A DNA stretch of 64,000 bases from an uncultured Mucispirillum sp. (GTDB taxonomy: Bacteria > Chrysiogenota > Deferribacteres > Deferribacterales > Mucispirillaceae): NCBI GenBank assembly GCA_944324465.1, contig CALUWI010000012.1, positions 23,205-87,204 on the forward strand, given 5' to 3'. Under the pieces are notes generated by a model. The model worked only from the letters and a program-made list of their open reading frames with translations. It did not search any database and was not told the DNA's origin. Of this stretch, positions 1-8,863 are shown piece after piece; position 1 is the first letter of the stretch; the number at the start of each line of letters is the position of its first letter. A program made the position numbers and the translations under genes.

Positions 1-49
1 GAAGAAAAAGTTGGATAAAAAGAGTTTCGTCTAAACCGATAGAAATCAT
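1..49 (-). CDS. Probable ATP synthase F0 subunit b, N-terminal fragment (runs off the window)
   Basis: An ATG at 49 reads leftward off the window edge and is preceded by an AAGGAG ribosome binding site (58-63) with an 8-nt spacer. The visible residues are MISIGLDETLFIQLFL. The pattern of a short polar start followed by TLFIQL and then hydrophobic residues is typical of the membrane anchor of the F0 b subunit (AtpF family), which forms the peripheral stalk of ATP synthase. Only 16 codons are visible, so this is a family guess. An in-frame continuation into a long membrane-anchored coiled coil would confirm it. Confidence 0.4.
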   Translation of the reverse strand, partial: MISIGLDETLFIQLFL

Positions 50-359
50 CAGCCATGCTCCTTATGTGATTTGGTAGTATATTTTGCAAATAACTGCACA
101 AATATATCCGAAATAAAATATGCCAATCTTTAAGCATAATTTTACTAACAATATACTCTATCAGTAATATTTTAAAGTGTCAAGATTAAAACATTATATT
201 AAAGAATGAAAAACATAAAAAATATATGCATAGGACTTTTTCTTGACAAATGATAATCTTATACCAGTTTTTATTACTTATCTTATAATGTTTTTTTAAA
301 ACAAACAGTTTTTTTAGATTTTATTATCTATAAAATATAATATTAATTGCAGTATATAT
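50..359. other. AT-rich intergenic stretch
   Basis: About 310 nt lie between the leftward atpF-like start and the 3' end of the DUF285 gene. Apart from the ribosome binding site at 58-63 I see no gene, no strong hairpin and no convincing promoter pair. A TTGACA at 243-248 has no -10 at the right spacing and no plus-strand gene to serve. Confidence 0.5.
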
Positions 360-1394
360 TTATTCAGAATAATATTGCTCACTAACTTTTTCTAATATTT
401 TATCAATATCAGGCACATTCCAGAATTCTATGCCCGGGTAATCATCATGTATTAATTTTTTAGGCTCTTGTAGTTCTTCGTAAAATGGTTTTTTACGCAT
501 ATTCAGCAGTTTTTCTTCATATTCACGGCTCATATTCTTCAAATACTCTATCCGCAGCTCTTTTTGGTAGCCGTATCCAGAATACTGTATTTCATTTATC
601 GTCATCTCAATGGTGTTCCACATAGATAGTAAGTTATCGTATTCATTCAAATATGATTTATTATATCTCTTTACATTATCAAGTGCCAAAGCAGCATTAT
701 CTACTTTACTAACATCAATCTCACCTGCAAGGATATTTTCATCTTTCAGCATTCTAATTAACTCCTCTTTACTTTCAGGATAATATTTTATTTCAAACTC
801 ATTTTTTAACTTAAACCAGTCAGGTGGAGTATGTTCTAATTTTGTGCCGCGAAATATTCCATAATATTTTACATCATCAGATACTTTCCAGTTATTAACC
901 TTCTCTTTGCTTATAAGTGTAGTATAAGCAAACATATACTGCATATTCTTTACTTTTGATATATCCCAGGAACTTAAATCAGCATTTATTATGCCTGCTC
1001 CATAAAACATTCCTTCCATATTTTCTACATTTGATGCATCCCAGTTAGATATACCCCCATAAATCTTTGCAGTATTTTTAAACATTTCAGACATATTCTT
1101 TACATGGCTTACATTCCATTTTTCTATACCAGAATAGTTATCTCTTGGATAAAGATAAAAAAGGCGGGATAAATCAGTGATATTTCTTATATCTATACTG
1201 CCTAATGAAATATTATCATCCTGTATCATCATTTCAAGCTCATATCTGTTTTCTGGCACAAATATATCATCATTAGTAACAATATCTGTGAGCTTATAAA
1301 CAAATAATAAGAAAGTAATTATCAGTATAATCATAATTTTTATTGGAAAAATATTAATAATATTTCTAAAAAATTGTAATAAATTACTGCCCAT
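360..1394 (-). CDS. BspA-like / DUF285 repeat protein with N-terminal membrane anchor
   Basis: This 344-residue protein has a hydrophobic segment at about residues 15-37, so it is probably anchored in the inner membrane with the rest outside the cytoplasm. Residues about 85-170 carry the DUF285 repeat signature, three times a W.VS.VKNM..MF-like unit (for example NVSHVKNMSEMF and ISKVKNMQYMF). The characteristic lead-in (EL followed by an acidic stretch and G.ID.S or G.ID.R) occurs twice, near residues 50-70 and 205-230. Proteins of this type occur in Mycoplasma, Brachyspira and host-associated anaerobes, usually on the surface, and their function is mostly unknown. The gene stands alone, the second repeat block looks degenerate, and the ribosome binding site is weak (AAGAG). 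Confidence 0.75.
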   Translation of the reverse strand: MGSNLLQFFRNIINIFPIKIMIILIITFLLFVYKLTDIVTNDDIFVPENRYELEMMIQDDNISLGSIDIRNITDLSRLFYLYPRDNYSGIEKWNVSHVKNMSEMFKNTAKIYGGISNWDASNVENMEGMFYGAGIINADLSSWDISKVKNMQYMFAYTTLISKEKVNNWKVSDDVKYYGIFRGTKLEHTPPDWFKLKNEFEIKYYPESKEELIRMLKDENILAGEIDVSKVDNAALALDNVKRYNKSYLNEYDNLLSMWNTIEMTINEIQYSGYGYQKELRIEYLKNMSREYEEKLLNMRKKPFYEELQEPKKLIHDDYPGIEFWNVPDIDKILEKVSEQYYSE

Positions 1395-1612
1395 TATTTA
1401 TGCTCTTTTGCTGATGATATTTAATTATATTTATATACAAAAATTAAAATAGATATTAAGAATATAAGTATTTTTCCTTGAATTACATTGACTATAAAGC
1501 ATACTAAACCCTCTTTTTGTAGAAAAATATACTCACCTGCTTTTTTATGTTCGTTTTAATAGACTTTATTGAAAATTATTGATAAATAATACATTTCAAT
1601 AAAATACATTAT

Positions 1613-1647
1613 AAAAAAAGGAACTGATAAGAAGCCTTACCAGCTCC
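1613..1647 (-). terminator. Intrinsic terminator of pgk
   Basis: Read on the minus strand, a 12-bp stem with two G-U pairs (1636-1647 with 1620-1631) and a 4-nt loop is followed directly by seven T (1619-1613). It lies just past the pgk stop codon. Confidence 0.9.
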
Positions 1648-1664
1648 CTTTATATTTTATTTAA

Positions 1665-2834
1665 TTATCTTAAAATATCAATTCCTGGGAGAGTGCCAAA
1701 CTCTACATATTCTAATGAAGCACCGCCACCTGTTGAAATGTGAGAAATTTTATCTGCAACACCTGCTTTTTTAACTGCAGAAACAGAATCGCCGCCGCCA
1801 ACAATAACTGTTGCACCAAGAGATGCAAGTTTATTTGCAACAGCAAAAGTGCCTTCTGCATAAGCTGGCTGTTCAAATACGCCCATAGGTCCGTTCCAAA
1901 GAACAGTTTTGCAAGGCTCTAATGCTGCAGCATATTCCTGCCTTGATTTTGGACCTATATCAAGCCCCATATAGCCATCAGGTATAGCCTGTTCGTTGCA
2001 AACTTTTGGTTCGCCGCCAAATTTGTCAGAGATAATGTGGTCTACTGGGAGTAATATTTTAATACCAGCTTTATCTGCCTGAGCAAGTACATCTTTAACT
2101 GTATCCATTTGCTCTTCTTCTACTAATGAAGTACCTGTTGGGATACCTTTATATTTTAAGAAAGTATAAGCCATAGCACCGCCAATTAATATTACATCGG
2201 CAATTTTTAAAAGGCTTTTAATAACCCCTATTTTATCACTTACTTTTGCACCGCCAATAATAGCTGCTAATGGTTTTTCTGGGTTTTTGATTAATTTATC
2301 AAAATATTGAGCTTCTTTTTCTACTAAAAAGCCAGCTGCTTTATCATTAATTAACTCTGCAACACCGTAAACTGAAGCGTGTTTTCTGTGGCATGTGCCG
2401 AAAGCATCGTTTACATATACTTCAAATGGTTTTGCAAGTTCACGAGCAAATTCTGGGTCATTTTTTTCTTCCCCTTTGTAAAAGCGGACATTTTCAAGTA
2501 AAATAACTTCGCCGTCTTTCATATTATTCACTGCATCTTCAACTACCTTGCCAACACAGTCTTCTACAAATTTAACAGGGAAAATATTTTTTGCATTAAT
2601 ATAGTCTGCAACAGGTTTTAAAGAAAATTCCATTTTCTTTTCGCCTTTTGGTCTGCCAAGGTGGCTGCATAAAGCAACTCTTGCACCCTGCTCTATTGCA
2701 TATTTTATAGTTTTTGCTGCTTCCTGAATACGAGTATCATCGCCAACAACACCATCTTTTATAGGTACATTAAAATCAACCCTTATGAATGTTTTTTTAC
2801 CTTTTAAGTTTAAATCTTTGATGCTTTTAACCAT
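1665..2834 (-). CDS. pgk: Phosphoglycerate kinase
   Basis: Pgk transfers the acyl phosphate of 1,3-bisphosphoglycerate to ADP, giving 3-phosphoglycerate and ATP in cytoplasmic glycolysis. The 389-residue length is normal for the bacterial enzyme. Visible signatures are RVDFNVP (18-24), the substrate loop SHLGRPKG (57-64), GGAKVSDK in the hinge region, LWNGPMGVFE, and the nucleotide-binding GGGDSVSAV near residue 350. It follows gap on the same strand, but a terminator lies between them, so some transcription must read through or a separate promoter exists. Confidence 0.98.
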   Translation of the reverse strand: MVKSIKDLNLKGKKTFIRVDFNVPIKDGVVGDDTRIQEAAKTIKYAIEQGARVALCSHLGRPKGEKKMEFSLKPVADYINAKNIFPVKFVEDCVGKVVEDAVNNMKDGEVILLENVRFYKGEEKNDPEFARELAKPFEVYVNDAFGTCHRKHASVYGVAELINDKAAGFLVEKEAQYFDKLIKNPEKPLAAIIGGAKVSDKIGVIKSLLKIADVILIGGAMAYTFLKYKGIPTGTSLVEEEQMDTVKDVLAQADKAGIKILLPVDHIISDKFGGEPKVCNEQAIPDGYMGLDIGPKSRQEYAAALEPCKTVLWNGPMGVFEQPAYAEGTFAVANKLASLGATVIVGGGDSVSAVKKAGVADKISHISTGGGASLEYVEFGTLPGIDILR

Positions 2835-2869
2835 AACGGACTCCCAAGTTTTAATTAATATGAAATGAT

Positions 2870-2898
2870 AAAAAAATGGGGGAGCATAATAACTCCCC
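2870..2898 (-). terminator. Intrinsic terminator between gap and pgk
   Basis: GGGGAG (2893-2898 read as complement) pairs with CTCCCC (2879-2884), followed on the minus strand by a short spacer and seven T (2876-2870). It lies after the gap stop and before the pgk start, so it probably lowers pgk transcription relative to gap. Confidence 0.8.
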
Positions 2899-2921
2899 GC
2901 AGAATATATATTATAATCAGA

Positions 2922-3999
<1,078 letters not shown>

Positions 4000-4135
4000 A
4001 TAAAAAAACTAAAAATATCTTAAAATTTATCATTTTTAACCAAGATGTTTTTAAGAAATGAAATATCGTTTTTTTTCTCTTGCATTCAGGCTCTTATTTA
4101 TATAACATATATCACTTATTTTAAAGGAATGTGTT

Positions 4136-4822
4136 ATGAAAAAAGTATATTTTACAAAAGAAATGATTAGTTTTTATGAGATGCTTGCAAGAAATAATAA
4201 TAAAGAATGGTTTGCAGAAAACAGACATATATATGATACTAAAATAATTCCTGCAGCTAAAGAATATATTATAGATATGGGCGAAAAATTAAAGACTATT
4301 GTGCCAGATATTCAGTATGCTCCAAAAATAGATGGCTCTATTTTCCGCATACATAAAGATGTGCGTATAAATAAAGGAAAGCCCCCTTTTAAAACTCACC
4401 TTGGCATAATCTTCTGGCATGGTGCTTCAAGGCTTGAAAACCCATGCTTTTATCTGCATATTGAGCCGCCATTTTATTATACTGGTGTCGGTATTGCAAG
4501 ATTTTCCCCTGAAATACTTGCTTCTTACAGGCTTATGGTAAACAGTAAAAAATATCAGGATACTCTTATAAACATAAAAAATACTGTACAGACAAATTAT
4601 TTTAATATACTTGGTGAAAAATTAAAAAATGTGCCAAAAGGTATCACTCCAATAAATGATACAGCAGCAGACTTTTTAAAATATAAGCATATATATATTA
4701 ATGATGAAATGCCTGTAAATAAAGATTTTTACAGCGATGATTTTTTTAACTACACTTTAAATATATTTAAAAAACTTACAGCTTTTTTTAATTTTTTAAC
4801 ATGTATATGTAAAAATATCTAG
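4136..4822 (+). CDS. DUF2461 (TIGR02453) family protein
   Basis: The 228-residue product matches the DUF2461 family through its opening pattern (F..L..NN.KEWF..NR..Y) and the following PKIDGSIFRIHKDVRINKGKPPFKTHLGI region. Family members are soluble, widespread in bacteria and fungi, and have no settled biochemical role. The start is supported by AAAGGA upstream. It is a single gene divergent from gap and convergent with motB. The last 30 residues are unusually hydrophobic, ending in FFNFLTCICKNI, where relatives usually have a helical polar tail, so the C-terminus may be altered. Confidence 0.8.
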   Translation: MKKVYFTKEMISFYEMLARNNNKEWFAENRHIYDTKIIPAAKEYIIDMGEKLKTIVPDIQYAPKIDGSIFRIHKDVRINKGKPPFKTHLGIIFWHGASRLENPCFYLHIEPPFYYTGVGIARFSPEILASYRLMVNSKKYQDTLINIKNTVQTNYFNILGEKLKNVPKGITPINDTAADFLKYKHIYINDEMPVNKDFYSDDFFNYTLNIFKKLTAFFNFLTCICKNI

Positions 4823-4860
4823 CCTAGAATAATATATTTTTACTACATATGATTTTACAT

Positions 4861-5631
4861 TTACCTGTCCTTTAAAATAGTCACCTCTATACGCCTGTTT
4901 TCCCTCTTATTATATGCTGTAATGTTTGGGAGTAATGGTTTATATTGTGCATATCCTGCTATTCCAAAATTCATAGGGTTTAATTTAGGATTAATTTTAA
5001 ACATATATTCCATAAAATTAATGGCTCTTTTTGCACTTAAATCCCAGTTACTTGAAAATCTGCTGGAACTTGCAACTGCCTCATTGTCAGTATGACCTGC
5101 AATTAAAATATTTTGTGAATATGGCTCTATTTGTTTAGAAACAAACTCTGCTATTTCTTTTGCAGTAGGTGTAAGTTTTGCACTACCTGTCTCAAATAAT
5201 GCAGTTGTTAAAATCTCTATAACAACACCTTCTTCCGTTATATGAGTGCCAATTGCACCTTTCATATTATTATTAGCAATATTAGTATCAATAACATTCC
5301 TAATAGTATTAAGCCTTATATTACCTTGATTACTGCTGTCAGATTTTGCAACATCAGGTTTTGCTGTATCTTCAGTTTTTATTTGTTTTTCTGATTTGCC
5401 ACCCTGCTCAATAGGTTTAACACCACCATCTAATATTCCCGACATACCACCGCCATTAAATTCAATTGCAAAAGTCTGCATCATTTGTTCAAACTTTTTT
5501 GCGTCAATGGTAGAAGAAGCAAATAAAACAATAAATAATGCAAGAAGAAGAGTTAATACATCAGAATACGGGACAAGCCATGTTTCATCAGGATGTTCTT
5601 CTTCATGCTTTTTTTTATTTCGTTTTGACAT
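4861..5631 (-). CDS. motB: Flagellar stator protein MotB
   Basis: MotB forms the ion-driven stator ring with MotA and anchors it to peptidoglycan. The 256-residue protein has a short charged N-terminus, one membrane helix at about 19-40 with the essential ion-binding Asp24 in YSDVLTLL, a linker rich in Gly, Lys and Ser, and an OmpA-like peptidoglycan-binding domain (about 135-250) with ILIAGHTDN and RRIEV. The gene starts one base after the motA stop, so the two are translated together. No CheY or filament genes are adjacent. Confidence 0.96.
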   Translation of the reverse strand: MSKRNKKKHEEEHPDETWLVPYSDVLTLLLALFIVLFASSTIDAKKFEQMMQTFAIEFNGGGMSGILDGGVKPIEQGGKSEKQIKTEDTAKPDVAKSDSSNQGNIRLNTIRNVIDTNIANNNMKGAIGTHITEEGVVIEILTTALFETGSAKLTPTAKEIAEFVSKQIEPYSQNILIAGHTDNEAVASSSRFSSNWDLSAKRAINFMEYMFKINPKLNPMNFGIAGYAQYKPLLPNITAYNKRENRRIEVTILKDR

Positions 5632-5632
5632 A

Positions 5633-6409
5633 TTATTTTTCCCACTCTTTTCTTAATATTTCTCTATCCTTTTCTTGCAGAAAAGCGAGCATTCTTTCTT
5701 GAATAACATATATTGATTCGCCATTTTGTATAGCTTTTATCCCTGATATAATCATTCTTTTTATTTCAACTTCCTTAGCAGACATTTGTTTTAATTTATT
5801 AGAAAATGGGTGCCATAAAACATAACCAGAAAAAATACCAAAAAGTGTTGCTATAAAAGCAGCTGCAATAGAATGGCCTAGTTTCTCAATATCATTTAAA
5901 TTACCAAGTGCTGCAACAAGACCAATAACGGCACCCATAACACCTAATGTAGGAGCATACATACCTGCCTGAGCAAATACCTGAGCTCCAACTCTATGCC
6001 TTTCTTCCATAGCTTCTAAATGCTGCTCCATAACATCTTCTAAAACTTCAGGGTCTACCCCATCTACAAGCATAGAAGCTCCAAGTTTTAAAAAAGGCTC
6101 TTTGAATTCCATTTTTTCTAAGGCAAGAATACCATCTCTTCTTGCTGTTTGAGCTAGAGAACAAAACTCTTTTGCAATATCAACTTCCTTAGGCTGTTTA
6201 GATGCTGTAAAAATCAATTTAAAATATGTTGGCAGCTTTGCAATAGTGCTCATTGGAAAAGCATTTAAAAGGGCAGCAAATGTTCCAACAAATATAATAA
6301 CTAAAGCCGCTGGGTTAACAAGAGCAGATAAACTAGAACCTTTTAAAACAATCCCACCCATAAGTGTTGCAAGACCTACAATAATGCCTAGTATAGTAGA
6401 TGTATTCAT
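5633..6409 (-). CDS. motA: Flagellar stator protein MotA
   Basis: This 258-residue inner-membrane protein is the torque-generating partner of MotB. It has the usual four hydrophobic segments (about 5-22, 32-50, 150-170, 182-202) with a large cytoplasmic loop between the second and third. The conserved block MYAPTLGVMGAVIGLVAAL precedes the third helix, and a charged cytoplasmic tail follows the fourth. It is the promoter-proximal gene of motAB and has a clear TTGACA/TATAAA promoter upstream. Confidence 0.95.
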   Translation of the reverse strand: MNTSTILGIIVGLATLMGGIVLKGSSLSALVNPAALVIIFVGTFAALLNAFPMSTIAKLPTYFKLIFTASKQPKEVDIAKEFCSLAQTARRDGILALEKMEFKEPFLKLGASMLVDGVDPEVLEDVMEQHLEAMEERHRVGAQVFAQAGMYAPTLGVMGAVIGLVAALGNLNDIEKLGHSIAAAFIATLFGIFSGYVLWHPFSNKLKQMSAKEVEIKRMIISGIKAIQNGESIYVIQERMLAFLQEKDREILRKEWEK

Positions 6410-6445
6410 TAATATTCTCCTACTGCTTTTTTATAATTATATTAT

Positions 6446-6473
6446 TTTATACTTTTAAATATATTAATGTCAA
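6446..6473 (-). promoter_or_regulatory. Candidate promoter of motAB
   Basis: On the minus strand TTGACA (6468-6473) is separated by 16 nt from TATAAA (6446-6451), about 40 nt upstream of the motA start. It resembles a housekeeping promoter rather than a flagellar sigma28 one. Confidence 0.5.
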
Positions 6474-6555
6474 TACAGAACTAGCCTTAATTTATATTTT
6501 TATATAATATTTTATTAATAAACATAAAATAGACTTTATCAATTACAGTTATTAT

Positions 6556-6723
6556 CTGGGGGTACCCCATTTTTTTACAACACCTTATGTCACTCAGAGC
6601 GAAGCGTGAACTTACCCAAAAAAGTTGGACTAAGCCACTAAATAAATTTGGCAATTATTTATATTTTTACATATATTATCAAGTAGTTATAGCATTTTTA
6701 ATAAAAAAATAGGGTACTCCTAG
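6556..6723. mobile_element. MITE-like element with 22-bp terminal inverted repeats and 10-bp flanking direct repeats
   Basis: The two ends, 6556-6577 and 6702-6723, are inverted copies of each other matching at 19 of 22 positions. Each carries a GGTACCC or GGGTACT core followed by a run of seven A or T. Immediately outside both ends is the same 10-mer, CAGTTATTAT (6546-6555 and 6724-6733), as expected for a target-site duplication. The 168-bp interior has no ORF and is locally richer in G+C, including a GAGCGAAGCG-type stretch that resembles extragenic repeats known from other bacteria. It lies between the motA promoter and the ankyrin/TPR gene. Confidence 0.6.
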
Positions 6724-6801
6724 CAGTTATTATGAATATATTTGGCATATTTTTTGCTTTTCGATTTAATATTAAATTTAATATTAGTAAGGAAGTGTGT
6801 T

Positions 6802-8013
6802 ATGGGTTTAAGTATTGAAGAAAGATATGATGAATTTTTAAAAGCATGCCAGACAAACGACTTAGAAGTTGTAGAAGATTTAATTTTTGATAGAACATTC
6901 AGACTTGATGTAAACCGCTCACTAAAAGATGGAGCAAATGCAATAATTATTGCTGCTCAGGAAGATAAATATCAGCTTGTTAAATTATTACTTTTAAATG
7001 GTGCTGATGCAAACTCTAAAATACCAAACGGCTGGAGTGTATTAATGATTGCCATTAGAACTGGTAATTATGATACATGCAGACTTTTAATTGATAAAGG
7101 TGCAGATATTAATGAAAAAAGCCCAGAAGGTATGAGTCCATTAACTCTTGCAGCTTTCTGCGATAACTTTGAAATAGTAAAACTGCTTGTTCAAAAAGGT
7201 GCTGATGTTAATTCTGCAACAGAAGACGGCAAAACTCCATTAAATCAAGCAAAATCTAAAGAAATTAAAGAATTTTTAATAGAAAATGGTGCTGTTGATA
7301 CTGCAACAGATAATACTAACTATAAATATGTTCCAAAAACATTAAAATCTGCTCAAGAAAATTTTGACTTTGCTCAGGAACTGCAAATGCATAACCTTTA
7401 TACTGAATCTATTATTTATTTTGATAAAGCAATAGAAATGGATAAAAAATTTGCAAGAGCATATACTGGCAAAGGCCTATCTCTTTTAATGACTGGTAAA
7501 TACTATGAAGCCATTGCATACTGTGCAAGAGCTACTTATATGAACCCTTATGATTCAGAAGCATTTTTATATAAAGGCGATGCTCTTACAAAAATAGATA
7601 AAAATTTAGAAGCATTAAACTCTTATGATAAAGCATTAAAAATAAATCCATCATCAGTTATATGCTATATGCATAAAGCAGACTGCCTTGCTGCAATGAA
7701 TAAAATAGATGAAGCATTAAAAGTATATGAATCTGCTGCAATTTTAAAACCAGATTTAAGAGAAGTGTACACTAAAAAAGCAGCTCTTTTAAATAAAATA
7801 CAAAGATATGAAGATGCCGTTGTTAATTATGACAAAGCCATAGAATTAAACCCATATATTGCTGTTACATATAATAATAAAGGTGTTGCAATGCATAAAT
7901 GGGGCAAACTTGCAGAAGCTATTAAATGCTTTGAACAGGCTATTGAAATAGACCCAGAATATGAAAAAGCTATTGCTAATAAAGAAGTTTCTTTAAAAGA
8001 AATGGCAGGTTAA
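6802..8013 (+). CDS. Ankyrin-repeat plus TPR-repeat cytoplasmic protein
   Basis: I start this gene at ATG 6802 because AAGGAAG lies just upstream; a longer reading from 6742 would add 20 hydrophobic residues that look like translated leader. The 403-residue product has about four ankyrin repeats in its first 165 residues (for example a GADINEKSPEGMSPLTLAA unit) and then at least five TPR units (about 190-395) with the usual A..Y..KA..L.P pattern. No signal peptide is present, so it should be a cytoplasmic scaffold that binds other proteins. The partner cannot be read from the sequence. Confidence 0.85.
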   Translation: MGLSIEERYDEFLKACQTNDLEVVEDLIFDRTFRLDVNRSLKDGANAIIIAAQEDKYQLVKLLLLNGADANSKIPNGWSVLMIAIRTGNYDTCRLLIDKGADINEKSPEGMSPLTLAAFCDNFEIVKLLVQKGADVNSATEDGKTPLNQAKSKEIKEFLIENGAVDTATDNTNYKYVPKTLKSAQENFDFAQELQMHNLYTESIIYFDKAIEMDKKFARAYTGKGLSLLMTGKYYEAIAYCARATYMNPYDSEAFLYKGDALTKIDKNLEALNSYDKALKINPSSVICYMHKADCLAAMNKIDEALKVYESAAILKPDLREVYTKKAALLNKIQRYEDAVVNYDKAIELNPYIAVTYNNKGVAMHKWGKLAEAIKCFEQAIEIDPEYEKAIANKEVSLKEMAG

Positions 8014-8020
8014 TTTAAAT

Positions 8021-8184
8021 TAATGGGAAGTTATTTTAAAATATTATATTAAATATACTGCCACCTGCTGAATAGTTTTATGCCATAACTATAAATGCTT
8101 TAGATACTTTATCTAAAAAGCTTAACAATATAAGTGCGGCAATTTTTTCCTGCTGGTAAATTAAACTGTAAAAACTTCCCATTA
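8021..8184. repeat. Intergenic segment bounded by a 12-bp perfect inverted repeat
   Basis: TAATGGGAAGTT at 8021-8032 recurs as its exact complement at 8173-8184. The interior has a smaller perfect hairpin (TTTAGATA, 3-nt loop, TATCTAAA, near 8100-8120) and two direct copies of CCTGCTG. It fills the space between two convergent genes. It could be a small non-coding element or a long-range bidirectional terminator. No matching target duplication is visible. Confidence 0.4.
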
Positions 8185-8197
8185 TTATTTTAATCTG

Positions 8198-8860
8198 CTA
8201 TTTTGCAAATACTAATACATCTATCCGTCTTGCCCCTGCTTTATAAAGTTCATTTACACATTCATTAATTGTAGCACCAGTTGTTAATATATCATCTACA
8301 AGCAGAATATTTTTTACATTATCCTTAAACTTTTTGCAGTAAAATGCTTTTTTCACATTTTCTTTCCTTGCAAGCCTTGAAATATGTGACTGAAATTTAG
8401 TATAACGCACTCTTTTAAGGTTATGCAGCACTGGCACATTCAGTTTATATGCAGTATATTCTGCTAAAATATCAGCAGGATGATAAAATCTTACAAAATG
8501 CCTTAAAAAATGGCTTGGAACAGTAACTATGCCATCATACTTTGTTAGGAAATTTGGAAGATTGATTAAATGTTTTAAAGTATACTTAAGCCTTATATTA
8601 TAGTGGAACTTCATCTGCAGTATCATACTTCTGACAACTTTATCATAATGATATAAAGCATAAATATTAGTTATTCTTTTAGAAAGTTTGCCTTTGCACC
8701 TGTAACATGATATGCCAGGGCGGGATAAAGGAAACCCGCATTTACCACAGAAGTGATTAAATGGATGCAGCAAAGATAAGCAGTCATCACAAAGGGCTGC
8801 ATTAATGGCAGCTGCCCCGCTGCATGCAGGGCATTTGCCTGAAAATATTTCATTAAGCAT
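8198..8860 (-). CDS. comF: ComF family phosphoribosyltransferase-like protein
   Basis: The 220-residue protein has the ComF layout. An N-terminal zinc-binding region carries CPAC, CDDC, CGKCG and CYRCKG motifs, and the type I phosphoribosyltransferase domain has the PRPP loop NILLVDDILTTGAT near the C-terminus. ComF proteins take part in DNA uptake in competent species and occur widely elsewhere with an unclear role. The gene begins 3 nt after the gpmI stop, with no strong ribosome binding site of its own, so it is probably translated by coupling to gpmI. Confidence 0.88.
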   Translation of the reverse strand: MLNEIFSGKCPACSGAAAINAALCDDCLSLLHPFNHFCGKCGFPLSRPGISCYRCKGKLSKRITNIYALYHYDKVVRSMILQMKFHYNIRLKYTLKHLINLPNFLTKYDGIVTVPSHFLRHFVRFYHPADILAEYTAYKLNVPVLHNLKRVRYTKFQSHISRLARKENVKKAFYCKKFKDNVKNILLVDDILTTGATINECVNELYKAGARRIDVLVFAK

Positions 8861-8863
8861 AAT

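Noticed and set aside
243..271. TTGACA suggesting a plus-strand promoter
   Set aside because: There is no acceptable -10 at 15-19 nt and no plus-strand gene follows.
8021..8184. Possible cobalamin riboswitch, because of GGGAAG and CTGCC motifs
   Set aside because: The B12-box consensus and the ordered conserved stems are absent, and the segment lies between two convergent gene ends, not upstream of a gene.
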